DNA from: Bacteroidales bacterium
Lineage (GTDB): Bacteria > Bacteroidota > Bacteroidia > Bacteroidales > Bacteroidaceae
Assembly: GCA_015060905.1 (NCBI GenBank)
Contig: SUXQ01000005.1
Span: 73,670-137,669, forward strand
Reading direction: 5' to 3'
Length of the DNA stretch: 64,000 nucleotides
The position numbers and the translations under genes are program-made. The notes below the pieces were generated by a model, which had not been told where the DNA came from, ran no database searches, and saw nothing but the letters and a program-made list of their open reading frames with translations. This document shows positions 1-8,289 of this stretch, in pieces. Each line of letters starts with the position of its first letter. The first letter of the stretch is position 1.

Positions 1-52
1 AGTAGAAGGGTGTTTCTATATTGGCAAACTTATTTATAGGGAATGTACTCAT
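1..52 (-). CDS. lysA: Diaminopimelate decarboxylase, N-terminal fragment (runs off the window)
   Basis: An ATG at 52-50 opens a frame of 17 codons that runs out of the window. The peptide reads MSTFPINKFANIETPFY, which resembles the usual N-terminus of Bacteroidales LysA (F-P-x-x-x-F-x-x-x-E-T-P-F-Y). LysA makes lysine from meso-diaminopimelate with PLP. It starts 7 bp after the aspartokinase stop on the same strand, so the two are almost certainly co-transcribed, linking the first and last steps of lysine synthesis. Only the start is visible, so the call rests on this short match and the neighbour. Confidence 0.7.
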   Translation of the reverse strand, partial: MSTFPINKFANIETPFY

Positions 53-59
53 CTGTCGG

Positions 60-1376
60 TTAGTTGAAAATATTTTTGCTCAGTGCGCGAAGGGCTTTCT
101 CCTTGTCCTCCATGCGAATGAGGAATGAAATGTTGTAGTTGCTGCCGCCGTATGACACCATGCGTACAGGAATGTCTTTCATTGCTTCCATTGCGCGAGA
201 CTCGAAGCCTGTATTTTCCCACGTAAGGTCGCCTACTACACAGATGATGCACATATCCTTGTCCACAGTTACTGTACCATATTTCTGTAATTCGTTGGTA
301 ATTTCCTCCAGACGATTGGTGTTGTCGATTGACATTGAAACGCCTACCTCCGATGTACAAATCATGTCTATTGATGTTCGGTAACTTTCAAATATTTCAA
401 ATACTTTGCGCAGGAATCCATAGGCAAGCAACATACGTCCCGACTTTATTCCTATTGCTGTGATGTTATCTTTTGCTGCAATGGCTTTTATTGTGCCAGG
501 CTCTGTAAGGTTGTTGTCTATAAGTGTACCCTCGGCTGTGGGGTCCATAGTGTTGAGCAGGCGCACAGGTACGTTTGCCAACTTTGCGGGAAGAATACAT
601 GTGGGGTGCAGAATCTTTGCGCCAAAGTAGGCAAGCTCGGCCGACTCTTCGAAGTGCAGGTGACGTACGGGACGTGTGCCGTCTACTATGCGCGGGTCGT
701 TGTTGTGCATTCCGTCAATATCTGTCCATATTTGTATCTCCTCGGCCTGAAGGGCTGCGCCTATGAGAGTTGCTGTGTAGTCGCTGCCGCCGCGTTGCAG
801 ATTGGCGATGCGACCTTCGTTGTTCATGCAGACGAAGCCTTGTGCGATGTATATTTTGCCATCTGTGCGGCTTTCAATCTGGGGCGTGAGTTTTTCTATA
901 AGATACTCCATGTCCGGCTCTTCGTTGGCTTTCAGACGCATAAATTCGAGTGAGTTCAGCAACTTCACGTTTATGCCTTGCTCCTCCATATACAAAGCTA
1001 CCATATTTGTGGACATCATTTCGCCTTGAGCGATAATCTCTTTTTCGTTGTCTGCGGTTAAGGGTTGCGATGCGAGGCTGCGCAGATGGTTGTAAATTTC
1101 ATTTATCTTTTCGTTAGCGGCCTCGGCGTAGTTCTCTTTTGTGTATAGGTCTTTTATTGTTTGTCTGTACTTACTTTGCAGGTTTGTAATGTGTTCTACT
1201 GCGCCTGTGGGGTTGCCGTTACGCAGATAGTTGGTAAATTCTATAAGTGCGTTTGTGGTTCCGGACATTGCCGAGAGTACAACTACTTTTGTTTCTCCGT
1301 CGTTGATGAGCTTTACGACGCCCTGCATGCGGGTAGCCGAGCCTACGGATGTTCCTCCGAATTTTAATACTTTCAT
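60..1376 (-). CDS. lysC: Aspartate kinase, monofunctional, with C-terminal ACT domains
   Basis: 438 aa. It phosphorylates aspartate, the committed step toward lysine, threonine and methionine. The kinase N-terminal signature KFGGTSVG is at residues 5-12, and the aspartokinase core is followed by a C-terminal regulatory part with ACT-like segments from about residue 305. There is no homoserine dehydrogenase domain, so it is the monofunctional type. The start is the ATG at 1376. It lies between ftsE (20-bp gap) and lysA (7-bp gap), so the three form one transcript. Feedback control by lysine or threonine is expected for the family, but the effector cannot be read from the sequence. The lysC symbol denotes the monofunctional type; the exact isozyme is not determined. 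Confidence 0.93.
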   Translation of the reverse strand: MKVLKFGGTSVGSATRMQGVVKLINDGETKVVVLSAMSGTTNALIEFTNYLRNGNPTGAVEHITNLQSKYRQTIKDLYTKENYAEAANEKINEIYNHLRSLASQPLTADNEKEIIAQGEMMSTNMVALYMEEQGINVKLLNSLEFMRLKANEEPDMEYLIEKLTPQIESRTDGKIYIAQGFVCMNNEGRIANLQRGGSDYTATLIGAALQAEEIQIWTDIDGMHNNDPRIVDGTRPVRHLHFEESAELAYFGAKILHPTCILPAKLANVPVRLLNTMDPTAEGTLIDNNLTEPGTIKAIAAKDNITAIGIKSGRMLLAYGFLRKVFEIFESYRTSIDMICTSEVGVSMSIDNTNRLEEITNELQKYGTVTVDKDMCIICVVGDLTWENTGFESRAMEAMKDIPVRMVSYGGSNYNISFLIRMEDKEKALRALSKNIFN

Positions 1377-1396
1377 TGTGTGTATGTTTTTTATTG

Positions 1397-2116
1397 TTAT
1401 TCTGTTGGTTCTTGTGGCTGATTTTCTGTTTCGGCCGGATATGTTTTTTTATTTTCTATTATTTTTTTGTCTTTGCACAGGAATTCTCGGCCCGGAAAGG
1501 TTGTGAGCCATTGTTCATTGTGAGTTATCATCAGCACTGCTGTCTTTTCTTCTTTGCAGATGTTGTGCAATAGTTGCATGATGTTGTTGCCCGTCTCGTT
1601 GTCGAGGTTGCCTGTCGGTTCGTCGGCGAGTAGCAGTGTGGGGTGATTAAGAATGGCGCGTGCAATCACTATGCGCTGTTGTTCGCCACCCGATAGTTCG
1701 TGGGGCATTTTGTAACCTTTTTGTGGAAGGCCGACAAGGTCGAGTACCTCTTGAATGCGTTTTTCGCGCTCGTTTTTATTGTTCCATCCGGTACATTCGA
1801 GTACAAATTCCAGATTATCGTGCACTGTGCGGTCGGTGAGCAGTTGAAAATCTTGAAATACGATGCCCATGCGTTTGCGCAGTGACGGTAGTTTGCTGCG
1901 GCGCAATTCTTTCAATGAAAATTCGTCGAAAAGAATTGCTTTTCCACTGTTTATGTCTACTTCGCCATAGATGCTTTTCAGAAGTGTCGATTTTCCCGAC
2001 CCTACTGCGCCTGTTATATATGCAAATTCGCCGGCATTGAGGCTGAATGTTACATCTTCGAGTATTATTTTTGAGTCTATATGTATGTCTACATTTTCGT
2101 ATTTGATGATAGGCAT
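1397..2116 (-). CDS. ftsE: FtsE-like cell-division ABC transporter ATPase
   Basis: 239 aa ABC ATPase. Walker A GAVGSGKST is at residues 36-44, the Q-loop glutamine at 88, the signature LSGGEQQR at 141-148, and Walker B LLLADEP at 161-167. Length and sequence fit FtsE, which with FtsX controls peptidoglycan hydrolases at the septum. ftsX is not adjacent here. FtsE is also close in sequence to LolD-type lipoprotein-export ATPases, so that remains an alternative. It heads the ftsE-aspartokinase-lysA transcript, with a -7 promoter box 36 bp upstream of its start. Confidence 0.82.
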   Translation of the reverse strand: MPIIKYENVDIHIDSKIILEDVTFSLNAGEFAYITGAVGSGKSTLLKSIYGEVDINSGKAILFDEFSLKELRRSKLPSLRKRMGIVFQDFQLLTDRTVHDNLEFVLECTGWNNKNEREKRIQEVLDLVGLPQKGYKMPHELSGGEQQRIVIARAILNHPTLLLADEPTGNLDNETGNNIMQLLHNICKEEKTAVLMITHNEQWLTTFPGREFLCKDKKIIENKKTYPAETENQPQEPTE

Positions 2117-2151
2117 GGTACTATGATGTTTGTCTGTTCGTTATATTGTTA

Positions 2152-2159
2152 CAAATATA
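2152..2159 (-). promoter_or_regulatory. Bacteroidetes-type -7 box for ftsE-lysC-lysA
   Basis: The minus strand reads TATATTTG, matching TAnnTTTG, in the short gap between the pseudouridine synthase stop and the ftsE start. It suggests that ftsE has its own promoter rather than only read-through from upstream. No clear -33 TTTG was identified. Confidence 0.5.
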
Positions 2160-2170
2160 CGCGAGTAATT

Positions 2171-2842
2171 TTACAGATTTTCAAAACTTTGCCATAGTGG
2201 CTCCTGTGGTACGGGGGCCGTTACTTTTATATGCTCTTTTGATACGGGGTGGATAAATTCCACACTTCTCGCATGCAGTGATATACTGCCGTCGGGGTTT
2301 GACCTTTTTGCTCCGTATTTAAGGTCGCCTTTTATGGGGCATCCTATTGCTGATAGTTGGCAGCGTATCTGATGGTGACGACCGGTTAGAAGTTCTACTT
2401 CGAGCAGGTTATACATGCGTGACGAGGCTATTGTCTTGTAGCGCAGTGTGGCTTTTTTGGAATCTTTTACCTCTTTGTCGTATGCGAAACTTTTGTTTAG
2501 TTTTTCACGACGTACTATCCAATGTGTAAGCTCTTTTTCGGGCTCTTGAGGTAGTGATTTTACTATTGCCCAATATCTTTTGTCGATGGCTCCGTTGCGG
2601 AACATTTCATTGAGACGCTCGAGGGCTTTGCTTGTTTTTGCAAAAATCACAACCCCGCTTACGGGGCGGTCGAGGCGGTGCGGCAGGCCTATAAAGACAT
2701 TGCCGGGCTTGCAATATTTTTCTTTAATGTATTGCTTCATCGTGTCGCACAAGGACTTGTCACCGGTCTTGTCGCCTTGTACAATTTCGCCTGCTTTTTT
2801 GTTTATTATTATTATGTGGTTGTCCTCGTAAAGTACGTTCAT
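2171..2842 (-). CDS. RluA-family pseudouridine synthase
   Basis: 223 aa. It isomerises uridine to pseudouridine in rRNA or tRNA. The catalytic motif HRLDRPVSG is at residues 55-63, with the catalytic Asp at 58. A GRHHQIR motif typical of the family lies near residue 154. There is no N-terminal S4 domain, so it resembles the short RluA/TruC-like members; the target uridine cannot be assigned. It lies 19 bp downstream of the TetR regulator on the same strand and probably shares its transcript. Confidence 0.88.
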   Translation of the reverse strand: MNVLYEDNHIIIINKKAGEIVQGDKTGDKSLCDTMKQYIKEKYCKPGNVFIGLPHRLDRPVSGVVIFAKTSKALERLNEMFRNGAIDKRYWAIVKSLPQEPEKELTHWIVRREKLNKSFAYDKEVKDSKKATLRYKTIASSRMYNLLEVELLTGRHHQIRCQLSAIGCPIKGDLKYGAKRSNPDGSISLHARSVEFIHPVSKEHIKVTAPVPQEPLWQSFENL

Positions 2843-2861
2843 CGCTTTTTGTTTATGCCTT

Positions 2862-3458
2862 TTATTGTTGTGAGGGTCTTGCGCCTAATGCACTCAGTAT
2901 TATCCTTTCCGAGAAGTTTCTTACAAATTCTTCATCCTTGTGCTTGTTTATCACTCCTTTTATAAAGGGAATTTCGAGGCCGTTGAGGCAGAAGTGCAGG
3001 AATCGCGCGGTAAGGTCGGGGCTTTCTACGTTGAATATTCCCTGCTGCTGTCCGTCGGCGATAATCGAACGGAAAAGTGCAATTTCGTGTACGTTGAACA
3101 CACGACGTATGTGCTCCACTATCCACATGTTACCAAAGTATTCCGAGTGTAGTCCGCTGTTTCGTCTTACGATGCTTCGTGTAATTCTCAGACGGACAAA
3201 GATTAATTTTACAAGTTTTTTATCGGGGGAAATTTTCTCTAAGGCCACTTTTTTCATGGCTGCCGAGATTTTTTTCATTTCACTCTCGATGGATGCTTCG
3301 AGCAGTTCTTCCTTGCTTTTAAAATATGTATAGATGGTGCGACGACTCTTATTCGAAGCTATTGCAACGTCACCGATAGTGGTATTTTCAATACCCTGCT
3401 GAGAAAAAAGACGTCTCGCTACATCTATTATTAATCCTCTTGTGTCGATGGTCGGCAT
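2862..3458 (-). CDS. TetR/AcrR-family transcriptional regulator
   Basis: 198 aa. The N-terminal 60 residues form a TetR-type helix-turn-helix (TTIGDVAIASNKSRRTIYTYF around residues 26-46), followed by an all-helical ligand domain without a recognisable ligand signature. TetR proteins usually repress themselves and a neighbour. Two inverted repeats overlap its promoter (see 3496-3537), so autoregulation is likely. Its partner target may be the pseudouridine synthase downstream or genes elsewhere; no efflux gene is adjacent. Confidence 0.88.
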   Translation of the reverse strand: MPTIDTRGLIIDVARRLFSQQGIENTTIGDVAIASNKSRRTIYTYFKSKEELLEASIESEMKKISAAMKKVALEKISPDKKLVKLIFVRLRITRSIVRRNSGLHSEYFGNMWIVEHIRRVFNVHEIALFRSIIADGQQQGIFNVESPDLTARFLHFCLNGLEIPFIKGVINKHKDEEFVRNFSERIILSALGARPSQQ

Positions 3459-3495
3459 AAGGTTAAAGATATTGTGTTATTTTAAATGTAATAAA

Positions 3496-3537
3496 TTTGC
3501 GCACGCAAAGATATGCTTTTTTTTGCACATGTGTGCA
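3496..3537 (-). promoter_or_regulatory. TetR promoter with two candidate operators
   Basis: A TATCTTTG -7 box lies at 3513-3506 on the minus strand. It is overlapped by the inverted repeat TTTGCG-CA-CGCAAA (3496-3509). A second inverted repeat, TGCACA-TG-TGTGCA (3524-3537), sits where the -33 element should be. Both are plausible binding sites for the TetR protein encoded just downstream; this is inference from position and symmetry. Confidence 0.5.
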
Positions 3538-3648
3538 TATTTTGTGTGGATAAAAAGATGAATAAATGTTAAATGTAAAAAAAGTGCCACTAAAATTTGC
3601 ATAGTTAAAAAAAATGGCGTAATTTTGCAACAGTTTTAAAGACCGCAT

Positions 3649-3720
3649 CGCGGGGTGGAGCAGTGGTAGCTCGTTGGGCTCATAACCCAAAGGCCGGAGG
3701 TTCGATCCCTTCCCCCGCTA
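3649..3720 (+). tRNA. Initiator tRNA-Met (CAT anticodon)
   Basis: Full cloverleaf: 7-bp acceptor, D-stem GAGC/GCTC, anticodon stem TTGGG/CCCAA around loop CTCATAA, T-stem GGAGG/CCTTC with loop TTCGATC. Two initiator hallmarks are present: three consecutive G:C pairs at the base of the anticodon stem, and no Watson-Crick 1:72 pair (C1 opposes U72). The 3' CCA is not encoded. A strong hairpin terminator follows immediately. Confidence 0.93.
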
Positions 3721-3723
3721 CTA

Positions 3724-3760
3724 AAAGCAATCGATTTTCAGGTCGATTGCTTTCTTTTTT
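3724..3760 (+). terminator. Rho-independent terminator of the initiator tRNA
   Basis: The stem AAAGCAATCGA/TCGATTGCTTT (11 bp, 8-nt loop) is followed by a T-rich tract, directly downstream of the tRNA. Confidence 0.85.
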
Positions 3761-3826
3761 ACCAAATTGTAACGTCCGTTATTCGGTTTACAAAGAATAA
3801 ATAAAAAGCATCATCCGACCGGCATC

Positions 3827-4333
3827 ATGAAACAAGATAACAATAAAGAGATTTTTCCAATCGTCGATGAACAAGGGAATGTAACAGGCAGTGCCACACG
3901 TGGCGAATGTCACAATGGCAGCAAAATGCTGCATCCGGTGGTACATCTTCATATATTCGACTCGCAAGGTCGAATATATCTGCAACAGCGACCCTTGTGG
4001 AAAGATATTCAACCGGGCAAATGGGACACTGCCGTTGGCGGACACGTTGATTATGGTGAAACGATAGAGGCTGCTCTTATACGTGAAGTACGCGAGGAGC
4101 TGGGAGTTACAGATGTGCAACCTTGCTTCGTGCTGCGGTACGTGTTTGAAAGTGAGCGAGAAAAGGAACTTGTCCATGTTTTTCGTGCCATTTACGATGG
4201 GGAAATTGTTCCAAGCGACGAGCTTGACGGGGGACGTTTCTGGAGTATGGAAGAGGTACGTGCGACCATCGGCAAAGAGATACTTACGCCCAACTTCGAA
4301 CAGGAATTCATGCGCGTATTCGGCGACAAGTGA
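3827..4333 (+). CDS. Nudix hydrolase (YfcD/isopentenyl-isomerase-like type)
   Basis: 168 aa. The complete Nudix box G-x5-E-x7-R-E-V-x-E-E-x-G-V spans residues 72-94, so it should bind Mg2+ and hydrolyse a nucleoside diphosphate linked to another moiety. The N-terminal stretch (IVDEQGNVTGSATRGECH, then HPVVHLHIF) resembles the YfcD/Idi-like subgroup, whose substrate is mostly unknown. It stands alone between the initiator tRNA and the convergent YbaN gene. No TAnnTTTG box is evident upstream. Start chosen: ATG at 3827. Confidence 0.9.
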   Translation: MKQDNNKEIFPIVDEQGNVTGSATRGECHNGSKMLHPVVHLHIFDSQGRIYLQQRPLWKDIQPGKWDTAVGGHVDYGETIEAALIREVREELGVTDVQPCFVLRYVFESEREKELVHVFRAIYDGEIVPSDELDGGRFWSMEEVRATIGKEILTPNFEQEFMRVFGDK

Positions 4334-4433
4334 ATTTTATTCTAATATTATAGAATCACAAATTGACTATATGTAATTTTTGTGGGAATGATGCGAAAAA
4401 CATCTTTTTAGAAATTGCGCCCTACCCCAAACA

Positions 4434-4796
4434 CTATTTTTTCAAAGTCTTATAGCGAAGAATGTGCACAGTAACGCCCACCGCAAGCGCCACAAAGAAC
4501 AGACGCATATAAATATTATACGCAACAAAAAACGTGCAATAAAGTAAAGTCACCCATAGAAAAGTTACCGAGATAATTTTCACGCGCAAAGGAATTGCCC
4601 TATTCTCCCTGAAATTGCGTATATACTCACCTAAATACGGATGAGAAAGCAGCCAATCGTACAATCGCGGCGAGCTACGAAAATACAAGGCAGCAGCAAG
4701 CAACAGAAAAGGCGTAGTAGGCAACAATGGCAAAAAGACACCCACTACCCCAAGCACCAACGCCACACTACCTAAAATCATCAACAATATTCTCAT
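4434..4796 (-). CDS. YbaN-like DUF454 inner-membrane protein
   Basis: About 120 aa from the ATG at 4796. The sequence begins MRILLMILGSVALVLGVVG, a first membrane helix, and continues FLPLLPTTPFLLLAAALYF, the hallmark of DUF454/YbaN, with two further hydrophobic segments near the C-terminus. An in-frame upstream start at 4898 would overlap the NifX-like gene by 76 bp and add 34 non-conserved residues, so the internal ATG is preferred. Function of the family is unknown. It lies 26 bp downstream of the NifX-like gene and is probably co-transcribed. Confidence 0.85.
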   Translation of the reverse strand: MRILLMILGSVALVLGVVGVFLPLLPTTPFLLLAAALYFRSSPRLYDWLLSHPYLGEYIRNFRENRAIPLRVKIISVTFLWVTLLYCTFFVAYNIYMRLFFVALAVGVTVHILRYKTLKK

Positions 4797-4822
4797 TCCT
4801 ATAAAAATGCAAAAAGACGAAT

Positions 4823-5248
4823 CTACTCTCTTTTCATCTTTCCGGCATAACCGATAATCCCATTTGAAAAAGAATGAGCCTGAGAATGCCCCGCACACTC
4901 ATGACCATCCTCGTGCGCCGAGCACGACACACCCGAATCGTCAATATCACCCGCAAGATAAGCATTAACAAGAGCAACAACATCACCACCGCATCCACGC
5001 ACAACCTTAATATCATGCGCAGCAAGTTTGTTCAGAGCCCCCATGCCCATACTGCCCGCAAGCATCACCTCCACGCCCGCAGCCTGCAGGTCGGCAGCAA
5101 TACCCGACTTACAACCACAACCCTGTGGCGAAGGCATTGTCACACTTTCAACAATCTTATTATCATCTATCGTAAAAATAGTATAATGGTCGCAATGACC
5201 AAAATGGTCATCCACACGTCCATCCTTTGTAGGAACTGCAATCTTCAT
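4823..5248 (-). CDS. NifX/NifB-type dinitrogenase cofactor-biosynthesis family protein
   Basis: 141 aa. The first 105 residues match the NifB/NifX fold: MKIAVPTKDGRVDDHFGHC at the N-terminus, a CGC motif at 44-46, and the GCGGDV turn near 85-90. Family members bind or carry iron-sulfur or iron-molybdenum clusters, but homologues are widespread in anaerobes that do not fix nitrogen, and no nif genes are present here. The C-terminal tail (109-125) adds Cys109, His112, His116, Cys118, His121 and His125, a likely metal-binding extension. A role in Fe-S or metal handling is the safest reading. Confidence 0.85.
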   Translation of the reverse strand: MKIAVPTKDGRVDDHFGHCDHYTIFTIDDNKIVESVTMPSPQGCGCKSGIAADLQAAGVEVMLAGSMGMGALNKLAAHDIKVVRGCGGDVVALVNAYLAGDIDDSGVSCSAHEDGHECAGHSQAHSFSNGIIGYAGKMKRE

Positions 5249-5362
5249 AAAACTCTATTAAATTACAGCGCAAAAGTAAACATAAATAAGGATATTTTCA
5301 AATTAACAAGCCGTTTAAAACAACTTCTACAAGAAAATATTATTCTGAAATTAATACAACAT

Positions 5363-5872
5363 CTAAGGTTTCTTTTCTTCACAAACTTCGGAAACATTCT
5401 TATTAATCGCATCTTTATCAACCTTAGTTTCCCGTTTGCCGGGATTCATTAATTCGCCACGAATGAATATACGCACATAGGAACGAGGGTCATTAGTATA
5501 TACAGTAACAGACTTGCGGAAGTAGCCGAAAGGTTGTCCCTGCCCGCGGTAACCAACAGAAACAAATCCTGTGTCGCCCGGCATTATTGGCGTTACTGTA
5601 TGCGTAGGGCGGGTACATCCGCAACTACTTACGGCACGCAACACCACCAAAGGTTTCTGCCCGGTATTTTTAAAGCAGAAAGTATGCATCTTCAATGTAT
5701 CGTCCTCCACAGGTTCGAAACGGCCAAAATCATATTCCCGCTCGACAAACTCTATTCTCGGAACCTTAACAGATTGTTTTTTTAACGAATCGGGAATGTT
5801 AATTTTCACCCCTTGAGCAGCAGCGAGAAAAGCATATATATTTATCAACAGAAATATATAAAGTTTCTTCAT
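5363..5872 (-). CDS. DUF1573 exported protein
   Basis: 169 aa with an N-terminal signal peptide (hydrophobic to about residue 19, then AQG). The body is a DUF1573 domain, an immunoglobulin-like fold: EREYDFGRFEPVEDDTLKMH..., the SSCGCTRP turn, and a GYFRKSVTVYTND strand. DUF1573 proteins are abundant in Bacteroidota and probably act in the envelope; no activity is established. It starts 15 bp after the lipoprotein stop at 5888, so it is the last gene of the large exported-protein block. Confidence 0.88.
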   Translation of the reverse strand: MKKLYIFLLINIYAFLAAAQGVKINIPDSLKKQSVKVPRIEFVEREYDFGRFEPVEDDTLKMHTFCFKNTGQKPLVVLRAVSSCGCTRPTHTVTPIMPGDTGFVSVGYRGQGQPFGYFRKSVTVYTNDPRSYVRIFIRGELMNPGKRETKVDKDAINKNVSEVCEEKKP

Positions 5873-5887
5873 ACTATCTAAACTTCA

Positions 5888-8245
5888 CTAAAAATCAACA
5901 AACTCTGACTTTCCTACAACATAGGGGCCATCTTTACGCTCATAAGGATAATAGAAATTAATGTATTTTGATGCAGAAAAATATTTTTTATCGCCATCAT
6001 ATTTACAATAAGGTCGTGCTGTAATGCTCAATGCGTCAATTCCGGAATCGGGTTCTTTAGGCCTGTACTCCGAAATAAAGGTAGTGATAATTGTATATTT
6101 TCCGGCAGGACAAAGTCCGTCGAATGGAACCGGAAATTCGCGATTGAGAATAATTTTCCCATCGGGATTCTCCAATTTAAACTTAACACCCCACTCCTGA
6201 ATACGGGTAGAATTCTTAAGTTCCATTACCGTTGTAAAGCCGTATGATGTAAAATCTGTACGCTTTTTACCTTTAAAATACTCTTCGCCATACTCTTCAA
6301 GATAATATTGCCAATCCTCTTCAGAGAGTTCACGTCCGTACCATTGGTAACATTTTGGTTGAGTAATTTGGGGGACTCCCGGAGTAACTATCATCGAATT
6401 ATTACGATACTCGGTAATAAATCCTGAACTTGTGTCATAAATACAAGGAACAACCTCATAAACACCTACCGTCTCATCAATTCCTGCTTTTTTAAGATTG
6501 ACACTGAACTTATAAGTTTCATCAGCCTTCAACACATCATTCTTTATCTCTTGCTTAAATTTACCACTGCCACTCAACAACTCACCTTCATAGATACGCA
6601 GCGCAGGACGTTGGTTGGCAGCTAGAAATTTAGGAAAAAGAAAGAAATCCTCAAGTTTGCTAAAATTCAAAGAAGTATTTATATTCAATTCATTCCTTAT
6701 CCCGACAATTAGCCCGCCGGTAAGAGGGTCTATGATAGGATTACCATTCTCGTCTTCCATAATGTATTCAACTTCTTGAACCTCCAGCTTGGATTTTGTC
6801 TTGCTGTTATTTACCTTAGCCTTCAGATTATACATATTTGAAATTTCAGCCGTACCGAAATTGAAATCTCCCAAGCTGGCAGTCCAAGCACCTACCTTCA
6901 CAATACCCTCACCAAATCCGCTGAATGTAGCATAAGGTCCGGCATTGAAATTCTGACGATCAACAACCGCAAAGTCAGTAAGTGTTTCTGTTTCCAACGA
7001 AGCCTTAAAACCAACCTTACCCTCAATACCCAATACACCACCGACACCTCCGGCACTACCTCCGACCAACACTCCGACACCAACCCTTGCACGAAGCCAA
7101 ACATCGAAACTGCCACCGAAACTAACATTAGTAAACTTAAAAAAAGGCTCTTTTTGGGGATTACTAACAACCCTGTCAATTTCCTTCTTTTCCCCCTTTT
7201 CACAAATATACCCCACTCTACGTGTTTCGGAACGATATTTAGCCTCAAGATTGCCGTATCCCATCAGCGTGTAACCCGTTGAAACGTCAAAACGAAACAT
7301 TACACCAAACGGAAAAGAGGGAATACTAACCACAGGGTTAATAGCCTTCACAGAATGCCTCTCACGCATTGCGTGTTTGGCCTCATTTAAAGCAGCCTTC
7401 ATGCCCTTAATCTCATCCATATTCTTTGGAAAACCGGCCAATCCTTTTGCTGCCCCCTCGGGAGTGCCGCCATACCCAACAAGAATCTTAAAATTACGCT
7501 CGGTATAAGTATCGTTCCACTCCTCTTTATACTCATCGGCAAGATCCTCATACTGATGAACATTTACAACCTCCACCGATTGATAATTAATGTCAAAATA
7601 CAACTGTTTTCCATTTTTAAGATCGACAGCCTTGGCAAATTGGAAATTAGTGGTATCTGTTTTTACTCCATCCGACCTTGTACGGGTATCAGCGTCATAC
7701 AACGACATATCAACAAACACTGAGTCGTTCATCCAATATCCGCTACGTCCGATGGACACAGTTGCTCGCGTCTCAACACTATCAGTTTCAAAATCACTTT
7801 GTCCGGGAAGAATATACTCAAAGTCAAGGCGAATAACCAACGATTTAAAAACATCGCTCTTGTCGGCCGCTTCATGCTCCACGCGAATCATTCCATTCTC
7901 GCGAGTAACCGAGCGTACTTTAGAACAAAGACCAAGAGGGATATTCTGCGAACAGTTGGCCGCCATAAAATCACCTTCTTTAGGAATCCATTTGCGTGGC
8001 ATATTATCCATGAACCAGATAACCGAGTCGTTCATCATGGCAATATAGTTCTGTGGCTCACCATTAAGAGAAGTCACATTGTCATTATATTGATAGGTAA
8101 CGTCGCCATATGAGGTTACTTCGGTATAAGGCTCATCCTTGCCTTTCCTGTCTTCAGTAACGAGATATTCATCCATAGTCAGCGTGCAGGCAGCAACCAG
8201 CATCAACGATAGGATGGAAAGCGTATTTCGGATTATTTTTTTCAT
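5888..8245 (-). CDS. Large lipoprotein of unknown function (surface cluster, fifth gene)
   Basis: About 785 aa from the ATG at 8245. The start gives a lipoprotein signal peptide with lipobox LVAAC (lipidated Cys20) and acidic residues soon after it (MDEY), as in Bacteroidetes surface lipoproteins. A longer frame starting at 8293 overlaps the upstream stop as ATGA but places the signal peptide internally. The middle (about residues 380-480) is Gly-rich and strand-like (GVGVLVGGSAGGVGGVLG), resembling segments of the giant protein from the same block. The C-terminal third looks like beta-sandwich sequence. No family recognised. Confidence 0.8.
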   Translation of the reverse strand: MKKIIRNTLSILSLMLVAACTLTMDEYLVTEDRKGKDEPYTEVTSYGDVTYQYNDNVTSLNGEPQNYIAMMNDSVIWFMDNMPRKWIPKEGDFMAANCSQNIPLGLCSKVRSVTRENGMIRVEHEAADKSDVFKSLVIRLDFEYILPGQSDFETDSVETRATVSIGRSGYWMNDSVFVDMSLYDADTRTRSDGVKTDTTNFQFAKAVDLKNGKQLYFDINYQSVEVVNVHQYEDLADEYKEEWNDTYTERNFKILVGYGGTPEGAAKGLAGFPKNMDEIKGMKAALNEAKHAMRERHSVKAINPVVSIPSFPFGVMFRFDVSTGYTLMGYGNLEAKYRSETRRVGYICEKGEKKEIDRVVSNPQKEPFFKFTNVSFGGSFDVWLRARVGVGVLVGGSAGGVGGVLGIEGKVGFKASLETETLTDFAVVDRQNFNAGPYATFSGFGEGIVKVGAWTASLGDFNFGTAEISNMYNLKAKVNNSKTKSKLEVQEVEYIMEDENGNPIIDPLTGGLIVGIRNELNINTSLNFSKLEDFFLFPKFLAANQRPALRIYEGELLSGSGKFKQEIKNDVLKADETYKFSVNLKKAGIDETVGVYEVVPCIYDTSSGFITEYRNNSMIVTPGVPQITQPKCYQWYGRELSEEDWQYYLEEYGEEYFKGKKRTDFTSYGFTTVMELKNSTRIQEWGVKFKLENPDGKIILNREFPVPFDGLCPAGKYTIITTFISEYRPKEPDSGIDALSITARPYCKYDGDKKYFSASKYINFYYPYERKDGPYVVGKSEFVDF

Positions 8246-8289
8246 ATTGCTTCTAATTTTGGAGTTCTGATATTGCAACTTTCTGTTCG

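Noticed and set aside
3463-3690. A 75-codon minus-strand frame over the initiator tRNA
   Set aside because: It overlaps the tRNA and the promoter region of the TetR gene and has no family match.
4874-5452. A 192-codon plus-strand frame opposite the NifX-like gene
   Set aside because: The minus strand has a well-matched NifX-like gene. The plus frame has no recognisable domain.
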